Source: Eublepharis macularius (Eukaryota > Chordata > Lepidosauria > Squamata > Eublepharidae). From it: a DNA stretch of 64,000 nucleotides. The stretch spans positions 157,858,676-157,922,675 of the forward strand of contig NC_072792.1 of the NCBI RefSeq assembly GCF_028583425.1, given 5' to 3'. This document shows positions 25,701-37,700 of the stretch, piece after piece. The notes beneath the pieces are model-generated. The model was not told where the DNA came from. It was given only the letters and a program-made list of their open reading frames with translations, and ran no database searches. Both the position numbers and the translations under genes were made by a program. Numbering within the stretch: position 1 is the stretch's first letter; the number at the start of each line of letters is the position of its first letter.

Positions 25701-28700
25701 GCCTTCCCCTAATGTTGCCTCCTACACTGGTTTCCAGTGGTTTCCTGCCTCTGACTGTGGAGGTTCTCTAGTAGGCATTGTTGGACCACGAATCTTTCTG
25801 ATCCCCTTTTTGGAGCCATCTCTGTTTGTGGCCATCACTGTGTTCACTGGCAGTGTTTCCTTTTTGTTCACCTCCGATATGCTAAAAAAGATAGTTGGTA
25901 AATATAGCCTTGTATAAGGTTGAGGAATTAATCAAAGATCCACTTGTTTGGATTTCAGAGTCTTTGTTACTGTCTCTACTTCCTCTTGTTGTATTAGTTG
26001 CAAGCTAACTCTTGAGTGGTGTTATCAAACACTTCCTGTGTTCTTGGGCATCAGTTAACAGTGACAATATGGATTTCATAGAAGCATTTGTGAAGGACAG
26101 CAGCCCTATAAATCATCTCGACAGTATCGGAACATGATTTAAGGCAGCAGGATTAGTTTCATTTGCAATGGTAATGCAACTGTGAAGCATATAAACCCCT
26201 CGTCCTGAAGTGCATCATACTTGTCACTTCTCTAGGTGCGGATGCAAAGAAGGGGCATTTTCCAAATGGGTTTTTTCCCCTTTGTCCTTTTCTGTTTCAG
26301 TGCTTTATAGAGGTGACTGGACACAGCCAAGTGCTACTTTCCATACTTGTGACTGGAATACAAATGTCTGATGGAAGCACAACAATTTTAGCTGCTGAAA
26401 TTAATTCTCTGATTATATTCTGTGTTTTGGACAGGTGTACTCTAGCCCCTGTATTTTCCTAAACAGTCTTTGAACTCTTATCCCTTTCATCCTCTGTAAC
26501 CTAACCACTCAAATAAAGTGGTGCCTGTATTCCACCAACAGCCCTAGACACAAGTGTGAAATCCCTTCAAACATTCACTATGGCTTTAACTTTCATTTTA
26601 AATTGCATTCTTTTTGAAGGTGGGGTCACACTGTGTAAGAGGACAGCTACTCATGGAAAGTGTAGCAAAAGTCCACCTACTTCTAATATCATACACTTCC
26701 TATATTTTTCAGAAAGTGAGGGTTTGGGGGGGGGTGCATTAAATCTTCAATTAAAAAAAAAAAGAATTATTGTCTGGATTGTGCTGCTTCAACCGGGTGT
26801 CTGATTGCCAAGTTAATCTCTCTTTGCACATTCTCATTGATCTTCTGTTAGAGCAGCTGAAAGTCTCTTTTAAGTATGGCAAACTTTTATAAAGTATATT
26901 CCTGGTAGTAAAGCCCCACTGGGGTTAGTGCCAGGCTATTCTAAGAGACAATCCACTCTCCAAACAAGAGAAGTATTTTATTTTGTCAGATGGAGTTATT
27001 GTTTGGGTATGTCGTTTATTCGTGTGGTGGAACTAATGAAATTTCTGGTGAGTGAGACAGACTAGTTTCATGAGGTACACTCTTTACTGGTATGAAGCTA
27101 ATGTTCTTTCTCCAGTTACGTTCTGTAAAAGTTTATTTTTTAACCTCATTATCGAGAGCTGACCTTTTTAGCAGGTTTTAGTGTTTGATTTTCAATAATT
27201 GAATTTAGTGACACATTATTGTGACTTCTGTTGACTCACCTGGCTCAAATATAATAGTACAAGTTTAACCATAGTTAGGAGATGGGAGGTTTACTGTGGC
27301 TTCCCTGCTCTTATTCTTTCTCTTAACATGAACCAAGGTGTGCCATTGTGAGTACACTGGTGCAAAGACTATGCACATCATGAGGCCAGTCTGGTTAATC
27401 AGGGCAGATGTAACTATATTATGGCTACAACAAGCCGTGGAAGACAGGATGGAATTCATATCATGGATGCTCTGGTATCTTAACCAGGAGATCAGAATGT
27501 ATCGGCATTGGCCTGCTATAGTGGTGCAGTACTGCAGTAGAGATGAATGGGTTAGATCCAGAGAATCCTTCCTGCCTCTCTTTTTCAGTAGCAGCCCATC
27601 TTGCTCCACAAAATGCTGTTCCAGGAATATTGTGGGGTATAAGGTGGAACTAGAGTAGGAAGGAGGAATCAGCAAAAATAACATCTCTCCCTACGAATGG
27701 AATTTTCTTCAAGATAAAATAAAGATGCAGACCAAGTTCCTTAGCAAGATTTCAAGGGTTTTTTTTATTTTTATTTTTATGATGGACTGGCAAAGACAAG
27801 CAGGCCAGAATTTAAAACACTTTCTGAGGCTAAGCTTTAAGACTAGAACCGTGACCAGCATTGATTCCAGCAGCAGACAAGAGTGTACTTTTAGAAAGGA
27901 AAAATTTACTTCTTTGGAGTGTGCTTGGACACCAGACTTAGTATTGCAATAAGCTACTAAATTAAAGCTTAAAGGCATATTGCACATAAAAGACTCCCCC
28001 CCCCCTCTTTGGTCTGTCTGGGATTTATATAGCAAGGAAGAATGTTAATTTTGTGTATACTAGCTGAGATAACTAGCTGTCTGTGGGGTCAAGGTACTGA
28101 CATCAGAGGCATTTCTGAACAAAGATGTTGCAGTTGGTGGGTGGATGGCACTAGTGTCAGCTGTTGGGTGACCTCGCATAAATAGTATCATCACGACTTT
28201 AATCTTTCGGGTGTTCAGAGGTAGTGTGCATATTTCTGTTTAACCCCTGGATACTTGCCGGCATGCATGACCCTTTAACAATTCCTGTTCCTCTGTCCAT
28301 GCTTGGCACCTTGGCTCCAAATAGTCTAGGAGTAAAGCCAGTAGTTGTATACATCTATTGTGTATTTGTCTATTGTGTGAAGAACAAAAATACACACTTT
28401 TTAATGTAACATATTGGGGACGTGGGCATATAAAAATCCATCCTTAGTTAAAGTTGATAGTGTGATATTGTGAGTTAAAAACTGTAAACATAAAAACTGA
28501 ACAAATCTGTTAGGAGTTCAGCAATGTATATATTCCAAAATACCTATGTACTTCATGCAGTTGGTAATTTTAGACTATTAATTGCTTATTGTTTTGCATT
28601 CTGATGCAAAATGAGTGCATTACTGCATATTCACATCCATATTTCATTGTGGTGCAATGGTTAGATGGGCATTGGCCTAGAATTGGGGAGACTTAGGGAA

Positions 28701-31700
28701 ATTGGGTACAAAAGTCCCCCCTCATTGTCTTTGGTTACCTTGGGCTAGTTATTCACTCTCAACCTGTTCTTTCTCAAAGGATAGTTAAGATACAGTGGAG
28801 TAGAGAAGAACTATCAACACTGCCCCGTTCTTCTTGGAGGAAGAGTAAGATAAAATTATATTAATAGCTAGAAATCTTCCGATTGAGGTACTGGCTAGGC
28901 TCAGATCTGTTTTACCACAGAGGTTAATAAACACCAGGTTACTCCAGGCCATTCCCAGGGAAATAATCTTATATGAACAATGCAAAATTTAAAAACTTAT
29001 TTTAAGGTTGTTAATCTTTTAGGTCCCATAAGACTCCTGTATATTTCTCGTAATAACTGGTTTCTGTGCTGACGTTAACATAAAAGTAAATTCTGTTCCA
29101 GTACTGGATTCTTTTAGAGGTACTAGCCTTTTGGAAACATTTTAGAATTGATGCATTTCTTCTACAATAAATTGTCTCATATTGCTCAGTGATCTTCATT
29201 CTTTTCTGACCCAAGATTCACCTTTAACCTCAGGATGATAGCATGGACACAGTGAGCTGCAAGCGTGCGACAGGAAACCATGTGGCACGACAGTCGTTTG
29301 AAGATAATTGTCATGTGTTTACTTCACTTATATGCCGCCTTTCTCCCCAGTGAGGGACCCAAAGCAGTTGACGTTGTTCTCTCTTCCTCCATTTTACCTT
29401 GACAACCTATCTAGTAAGGTAGGTTAGGCTGAGAGTGTGCAACTGGCCCAAGGTCACCCAGGATGCTTCAAAGGAAGCAAAGTGGAGCTTCGAACCTGAG
29501 CCTCCCAGATCCTAGTCAGACACTGTAACCCTATACCACACTTGGTTCTTAAGAAGAGGAAGATCCTGAGTTATGATCTTACCCATGAAGGGCTTCTGTG
29601 CATCAAGTGTGTATGTGGAACAGTGGTGGCTGGTGAGAGTGGCTGGACAGGGCTGTGCATTGGGGGGAGAGAATCAAGGGGGAGAATTTTTTTGTGAAAG
29701 GAGGCCCCTGAACCAGCATTTTTTAGTGATTAAAGTGGCCCAGGTTTGAATACCCACTCTGCTATGGAAGCTTGCTGGGTGACCTTGGGCCACTCAGCCT
29801 AACCTATCTCACAGGGTTCTTCTGAGGATAAAGAGGAGGATGTTGTAAGCCACTTGGGATCCCCTTTGGGGAGAAAAGTAAAGTATAAATGTAGTAAATA
29901 AACCTACCTGTGACCTTGCCTCAGTGTTACGTTGCTTCTCTCAGTGTGTGTACAAAGAGAAACAGGAGGTGTGGCTCCCTTCTCCCCTATTAATAACAAG
30001 TCCTTTCAAAACACAGGAAAATGGTTGCTGTATAGAGACTTACGACCTAGCTGATCTGGCTCCATGACTCATCTGAGGTTCATAACCAGTAAGTTGAAGA
30101 TTACTGACATAAGAAGATTATAGTAAGAAGTAGATTATACTAAGAAGGCACAGATGTCTTAATTACTTACTTATTAAATACAGGGAAAAGATTAACCAGA
30201 ACAGATTCAAAATCGTCTGGTGCTGTTGTTACCTGCATGGACACTTAACCAAGTTTAAGATGCCAGGAGTAGGCCATAAAGTTATGCTCTGTGCCTAGCC
30301 CACAAACTAGCCCATCTTTCCTCCAGTTAGGGATCAATCTGCTGTGATCTTAATCATTGTAGTTAATGCTAAAGGTTGCTTCCTTCTTAGGTATATTGCA
30401 GACATAACTGAGCCTGGTCTAAGCATAGTTGGGAGATAACAGGAAGACACATGGGCTTGTTTGTGTCTTCTCTTTCCCATATGGAAATTCCCCTCCTTTT
30501 TATTTTCTGAGCAAACCATGGTGTAGTGTTACACAGGGCCAGTGCACCCATGGAGGCCGTGCTGGCAGCTGCTTCGAGTGCTGAAGTCTGAAGGAGGTGC
30601 CGAGCTGGCCCCCGACGACCCCACCTGACCCGGAAGCAGGCTGCGTCCCTGCTCGCCTCTCCGCCCCTTTGCTGCATGCACCCGCCTCAGCTCAGCCCCT
30701 GGCGAGCCTGGCGGTGCGGCAGCGAGCGGGAAAGCGGGCCGCATCCCTGCTCGCCTCTCCGCACCTTCGCCACTGCCGACGTCATTGTGCAGGGCTGGGG
30801 CGCGCGTGCACATACACGCGTTTTGCGCATGCGCACCGGGCAGGTATCTCCCCTCAGGCACCAGAAACCCTGGCACCGGCCCTGGTGTTAAATCAACTGT
30901 TACATCAACTGCAGAATTTTCACTAACGGATTAGCTCACTGCCACAGACTTGGATCCAAACATCGTGCTAGCAGCAGTGCAAAGTGTTTAGAGATGTGTG
31001 TTTTTTATATATATATATATATATATATTTCTGGAGATGTTTTGTAGCCCTACAACCCCAAAAAACTGCCCCCAGAGGGTCAGAAGATCTCAAGTGGCTT
31101 TAGAAGGGAGGTTCTTCATATGTGAGACTGTATGCTTGTTCCGTGCTTATGGGGAATGCCTTCTGCTTGTGCAGTGCAACCAAACTGCACTTTCTAATTA
31201 TGGTTAGTGATGGATTTTCAAACTAGCTTGAACTGAAAACACCAGTGCAAATGTTTCACTGTCCAATCTTTATTGATGAAAATGAAAGGGAGTTAGAATT
31301 CATGCGTGAAAGGAGAGTGAGAAAAATGAGTGCATGAGCTTATTGAGCTCTCCCTATTTCTTAAACACATTTAAGGGGGAGAAGAGTCCTGTTACACTTG
31401 CACTGTATCCAGGTAGAAACCTGGTTTAAATTTATCATGGTTAAAGGTCAGTATAACTATACCCTTAGAGGTCCAGAGAAGCTTGGGCCACTTCCAGCTT
31501 TTGAGGCCCCTAGTCATAATACAAATAAAAAATGAAAAAATGTTTCAAGTTAAGCCAAAAAATTAATGTGCCTAAATGTGAGACTTTGAGCTTGAGGCCC
31601 AGGCCAAATAGTCCTCCTAGCTCCCCCTTCCTCTGATTAGCCCTGCTATTACCCTTAACCCATAGTGTCAGTCAGTCAGTCAGTCAGTCAGTCAGTCAGA

Positions 31701-34700
31701 GTTTATTGTCTATAGCCATAGGCCATCACAAATTTTCCAAACATCATGTCAATTAATAAACAGTTAACTTCCAGTATCAGTAAAAACTTCCAGTAAAATA
31801 TTAATTAAAATTAATTAAAACAGTACAGTATACCAAACTATCCCAAAAGTCCAGAAACCGCCTCATTCAGTACCACCTTAACCCATAGTGTGTAAGTGGT
31901 CAGGGGAGAGCATAATCCTGTAGCCAGCTTTCAGTCACTTATAAGGAGTGGGAATGTTATATTGACTTCAGGACAATGAATTGACTGATTCTCAAAACAT
32001 AAAATTCATTGTTGTGAGTTTAGACATAGAGTTATGAACTGGCAATTTGGAATTTCAACTTTAGAGCTTTGACACTAGTAGAGATTATCTGAAAAATTGT
32101 GGCTGCTCTAGGGGAAGAAGTGTCATGGTGAATTAATGGGGAATTCTTGATTCACAACTTTATTTTTTCTGATCAGAATCTGAGACACTTGGAAACATTA
32201 TTTCATTCTAATTCAACTTAGTAAATATAATCTCCCTCAACTCTTACAGCAAACTCTGGCCTGTTCTATTTTAACGGCATTGTTGAGTGAGTTCTCAAGT
32301 TCAAGCAAAACCAGCAATATTGGACTAAGCATGGAATTTCATGGTAATTGCAAACGAATATTTCAGGTAAGTTAATATTGTTTGCTTTGGTATACGGAAA
32401 GATCAGTTTTGTTTCCTAATAAGTACATGAAACAAGCATACATCAACTTAAGCAATTGTTAAATTGAATATTTAAAAAAAAATTAAAGCAACATTGCAAC
32501 TCAATTTTGGATTTTAAAAATAATTTAGTGAGCTGAGAACTGGGAGTAAAGTAGTGTCTGTGGAATAGATCCTTTACCACCTCCCCTTTTTTGCTTAAGG
32601 TATGTCCCCCTTCCAGCACAGGGTTGAGGGAACATGGGATGTGGCACACGGGACTACTGTCTCTAGGGGGAAAGAAGCAAAAACGCCTCCCTCGTCTTGA
32701 GTGGAAGTGCGCCTCTGCTCACATAATAGTGGGACAGTTTTACTTCCAACCTTGTGAAGCTCATATACTATTAACAACTAGATCTAGCAAAAGCTGGTTC
32801 TTTCTTTGCTTCAGCAGGATATGATGAATGATATAAGTGGTAGTTTAACATAATAGGGAGAACCTGTAGAAAAACTAAGTAAATTAAGTAACTTGCTATA
32901 TATGGGAGCATTTAAACATATTTGCCATATATATGTACATATTATTGTATCTAAATGAGGCTAGCCCTGCCAGAATAAATGCATTCCATAAAAGGTTCCA
33001 TAAAAGGTTAGCCCTGGTAGAATAAATGCATGCCATAAAAGGTTAGTATTTTACTGTAGTTTTAATAGAATGTTGAAAGGAGTCATATAAATGTTTACTA
33101 CTGCAAGTTGTACATCTGTGATGTGATGCTTGACTATGTTTTTAAGGTATTATTCTTCATTTTTATATTCATAGCTGTTTATCATGCAAGTAGTTACGCT
33201 AATTTTCTCAAACTTTATTCATCACTGAATAACTTAAGTGCACTCAACTGTATAAATACAGAAAGCAAAATGCTTTTTTGGTTTCCTCTTTAGCCTGACT
33301 AATTTAAGAGTGTCCTAGTGTGAGATTATTAAAAAGTTTGAATTTATCCTGATTGTCTAGGAGGATGATCTCCGCCAGATCTTCATGCTCACAGTAGAGG
33401 TACTACAGGAATTCAGCCGGTGTGAAAACCTTAATGCTCAGATGTCTTCAGTCTTTCAGCGTTACCTTGCACTAGCCAATCAGGTCTTAAGCTGGAATTT
33501 TCTTCCTCCAAATTATATCCTTTATCAAAGGATTCTAAGTTTTCAAGTGGGAAAGATTATATGATCTTGACAAACTATCTTGTGGGAGAACCATATGTCT
33601 CAAAATTTTTGTTCTCACATCATTGACACAGAGGTACCTCTTATGAAGGGTACCTCATAAGTTATACCTAATATTATTGGATTGGAGCTCTGAAGAAAGA
33701 TATACATTAGCACATCATTACATGAGCTTTGTTATAAGCTAGAACTGGACTAATAAATCTTGAGGGTGCACACTTAACATTCTGCTTTGTATGTTCTTCC
33801 CTCACTCACGAAAGGAATGTGAGAGGAAGCCCCATCCAATGGTGGTTCTCTTCTCTGCTTGAAAAAAACTAGAGTATATCATTTATAATATACACTTGGG
33901 GATTTTTAAATGGATCCATTTGAGTTATGCAAGTTTGCTGAGCACCGTTGAAATTATGTGCAAATACAAATTGTAATCAAGTCAGGACAGACACAGGAGC
34001 ACTGTGGTGAGTACAGAAATGCCATGTACATACACTTCCACAGTTGCTTCCCATTCTGATCCTTATGTGTCCCATTTGGCAACTACAGGACTACAGAGGT
34101 AGTGGCACTGATATCTTCAGTCAAAACAAGAAAATGCATAGAGATCTGCTCTCAGATTGTATCTAGCTGTGTGCATTAAAAGTGCTTTGGAATAATTTGG
34201 TTGATCCTAATAATCATGGTTTGTAAAACAAAGATGGGCGAGCCATAGAGTTGCACACTCCCTCTCCTTTATTGTTTAGTTGTTAAAGTTACATCTACAC
34301 TAGGAGTGTGCAACCCTTCCCCCCAAATTTGGTAAATCTGAATTTTTTTTTACCAAATCTGAGGGGGGGAAATCAGAATTCTCTAAATTCCAAATTGATT
34401 CTCTAATTCGGTTTTGATACTTCTGAAAAATTCAGCCATTGTTTTCTATGGGAAAATCAATCTGGGAGATACCCAGTGGGCTGGAGGGATAATTTTTCAA
34501 CCAAACTTCACCAAAACGCAAGGGCCCTACTCCTGATCATCCTCGAAAGACCTCCCAAGTTTCATGTAGATTGGACCCCAGTGGCCAATTTTATGGGCCT
34601 CCAAATGGGGCCTCTCCATTATTTCCTATGGGGAAAAATATCTGGGCGCTATCCAGGGAGTTGGGGAAGCATTTTTCTGGGAAACTCCACCAAATTTTCA

Positions 34701-37700
34701 GGGAGTCTACTCCTGACCATCCTCTAATGACCTCCCAAGTTTCAGGAAGATTGGACCCCAGGGACCAATTCTGTGAGCCCCTGAACAAGGTGCCCCCAGC
34801 TACTGCATTGTTTCCTATGGGGAAAAAAGTCAAAGCTGCCTCCCATTGCAGAAACACAGTGGGGCAAGGCTGCCATGGTCAAGGCACACTCCCAAATGCA
34901 AGCTGAGCACATCCCAAAGAAAGCCCAGTAGAATCAAGCTGAAGCATAGGAATGGAATCCGCCCCCCAGAACCAAAGTGAAGGAAGGAGAACAAACCACC
35001 ACCACCCACTACCACCCTCCAACAACAACAACAATCCTCAGAGCAGTTTGCAAAGTGTGTTGTTATCCTCACAACAATCACCATGGGCTGAGAGAGCTGC
35101 AAAGAGCTGTGACTGACCCAAGGTCACCCAGCTAGCTTCAGGCGGAAGAATGGGGAATCAAACCCAGTGTTCCAGATTAAGAGTCCTGCCGCTCTTAACC
35201 ACCACATCTATTCCATCCAGCATGAAGCAAGGAAATGCCTTGTGCTTATGATTGGGTACTGCTTGGTTCTGTTCTGTGGTGTTGCCCCACTGGCTAAACC
35301 CAGAGTCTGGCTGCTGCTGTGAATGACACTGGTTCTCTTGGGCTAAATTGCAACAGTGTTGCTTGCTTCAGCTTGGTTTGGATAGGATGGATGTTATTCT
35401 CTGTGGTGTTGGTCGCCTTGCTTCATTTTGGTTCATTCCTGTGCTTTAGTTTGCTTCTTTTGGGCTAAGTTGCAACAGTGACCCTTGCTTCAGGTTGATT
35501 TGAGTGGAATGGATGTGATTCTCTGATATGGTGCTGGGAATAATGAGGAATGGGTGGGGGGCTGGGGGCATTTTCTTTGGGGGTCCATAAAATTGGCCCC
35601 CATGGTCCAATCTTCATGAAACTTGGGAGTCTTTAGAGAACAGCTTGGAATAGGTTCCCAGAAAATTTGGTGAAGTTTGGTTGAAAAATGACACATACAC
35701 ACACTCTAGCCCACAGGATAGCTCCTGGAGTGATTTCCCCATAGAAAACAATGGCTGAATTTTACCAATTAAAAAAAAATTGGTAAAATTTCAGGATACC
35801 TGATCTTTTATTTGGAATACCTGAATTTTACCAAATCAGCCAAAAATTGGTATTTTAATCCAAATTCCAAACCAAATTACTTACCCCTAATCTATTCTAC
35901 AAGCAAATAGGTTCCTTCTTCCCAAGGTTTGAAGCAAATTTGCAAACTCTGCACAAGAATATGCCAGGTTTAGTTTAGTTGAAGATACAACAAGCTAACA
36001 AGGGGAAGAGAAGAATTTGAATAAGGAATGGCAGATCCAAGTTTGTGGCCCACTTCAAAGTTTTTAACCATGATTAACAGTGCAGTATGAAGCAGAATTA
36101 CACCCTGCTAAGCACATGTCAATGAACTTAGAAAGATGCAATTCCGCATAGGACTGAACTGTAAGAAATCAAGCAATGATACTGTGCCTGTGGGAGTGAT
36201 CCCATCTCAACAGTACTAAAACTATTCATATGAGAGCAAGGATTTAAAGGGGAAAATAATTAAAGAAGAAAGAATATTCTAGCTATTCATAATTTCTTTT
36301 TAGAATTGCCTGAACATCAGATAGTTTATTCTTTTTCTGTAAGTAAGTATTATTTTAAAGGGATAAATGAGCCTTACTGATTTACAAATTTCAGCAATGT
36401 ATCTCACTGTATTTTGAAATACAGTAATGAGAAAAATGAATTTTCAACCAAAGTAAACTGCTGTAACTTTGGCTAAAGACTGCATTTAAGTGTGATTGTC
36501 TCCTTTCCAGTGTATTCATCACTTGTTTTATATTATATATTTCTATATAAATAAAGCTACCTTCCCTGACCCAAAATTAAAATGGCAATACTTTGAAATT
36601 TAACCCAGATTGGATTTACTATAGGTTCTAATGGCAGGAATCTTATGTTTAAGATTATGTTCTAAAATAAGCTTTTAAAAACAACTACTAACTGCTGTGC
36701 TTACTCTTAAGAATAATTATTACTTAATCATAGAACTTTATTCTGTTGGGCAAATTAAGCAGTTCACAGATCCCTACAGAGTCAGCTTTTTAACAATAAG
36801 CATTTTTGTTTATATCTTTTTTTATAACTCCTGTCTTGTCCTCATAGTAAATAATTTTATTTTATTTAATATCTGTTTATTTACTGAAGAAAATAGAACA
36901 AAAATAATATTTTTTAACATCAAAGAGATCCATCATATTTCAACATTGGAAATTCACAACAAAAATTATTAGTAGTATGTGATACAAGAACCTGTGGAAT
37001 ACAGCTCTGTTAGAAATATTCATTCATTAGATTAGAACAGCAAACAATTAAGTTAGTGTGAATGGGGTTTTTTGCCATCTAGTTTGCTTTTAAGTAAGTT
37101 TTACATTTACTTTTAAAGTAACTGTTCATTAAAAATCATGTATCTTGTTTAAAAGTAATTACATTTCAATATTATTAAATTTTTGCATTATATAGACTTG
37201 CTTGCAGCTTTCAGAATCCTATTTTTATGATCCCTTCTTTGTCATAGGGCAGTATTAAAGTATACTTTAACTTTCTTCTCTCAGTCTAAAATAAACCAAG
37301 TATTCTTTATTCTTTGTGAGTCCTAAAGCCAGGACCATGCAGCTTGGACAAAATGTATTTACTTAAGAGGTTTTGCCCTTAAGGCATATCTCCTATTTCA
37401 GTTTAATGGAAGAACTCATAAAGGAATTGAATATCTCTTTATGGGGGTAACAAACGGAAGATGGATATGATAGGCAGAATGGCATCCAGCATTTTGAATA
37501 GTTGATGTACACAGTAAATATTCATAGCTTGTTGTAACTTGTGCATAGCATTGAATGCAAATAGATTTGCATGTTTGTTAAATGCTTCACTTTATTGCAG
37601 AAACAAATGTACGGGATCATGCTTACATATTTTTGGGCTATCTTCCAAGGTTGATAGTTGATGTCAGCTATAATTTTTGATAATAGCTCTTGCCTCTTAG

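Larger units (their letters stand above)
21255..32249 (+). other. XPO4: XPO4 intron 4 (11.0 kb)
   Basis: A GTAAGT...ACAG intron. It holds an L2-like LINE end (25117-25505), an unclassified abundant repeat (25575-25880), SINEs (28646-28800, 29316-29550, 29712-29905), a hAT element (30534-30884), (AT)n, and a LINE end with (CAGT)n tail. Nothing recognised in 21260-22590, 23130-25080, 25890-28640 or 31030-31660. The stretch 22600-23120 is more GC-rich and may be a decayed retroelement, without proof. Confidence 0.85.

Noticed and set aside
27265..27684. 139-codon minus-strand open frame in intron 4
   Set aside because: No domain or repeat similarity recognised and an equally long frame is open on the other strand.
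31667..31699. CRISPR-like or satellite array
   Set aside because: A plain tetranucleotide run without spacers in a vertebrate intron; better explained as a LINE tail.
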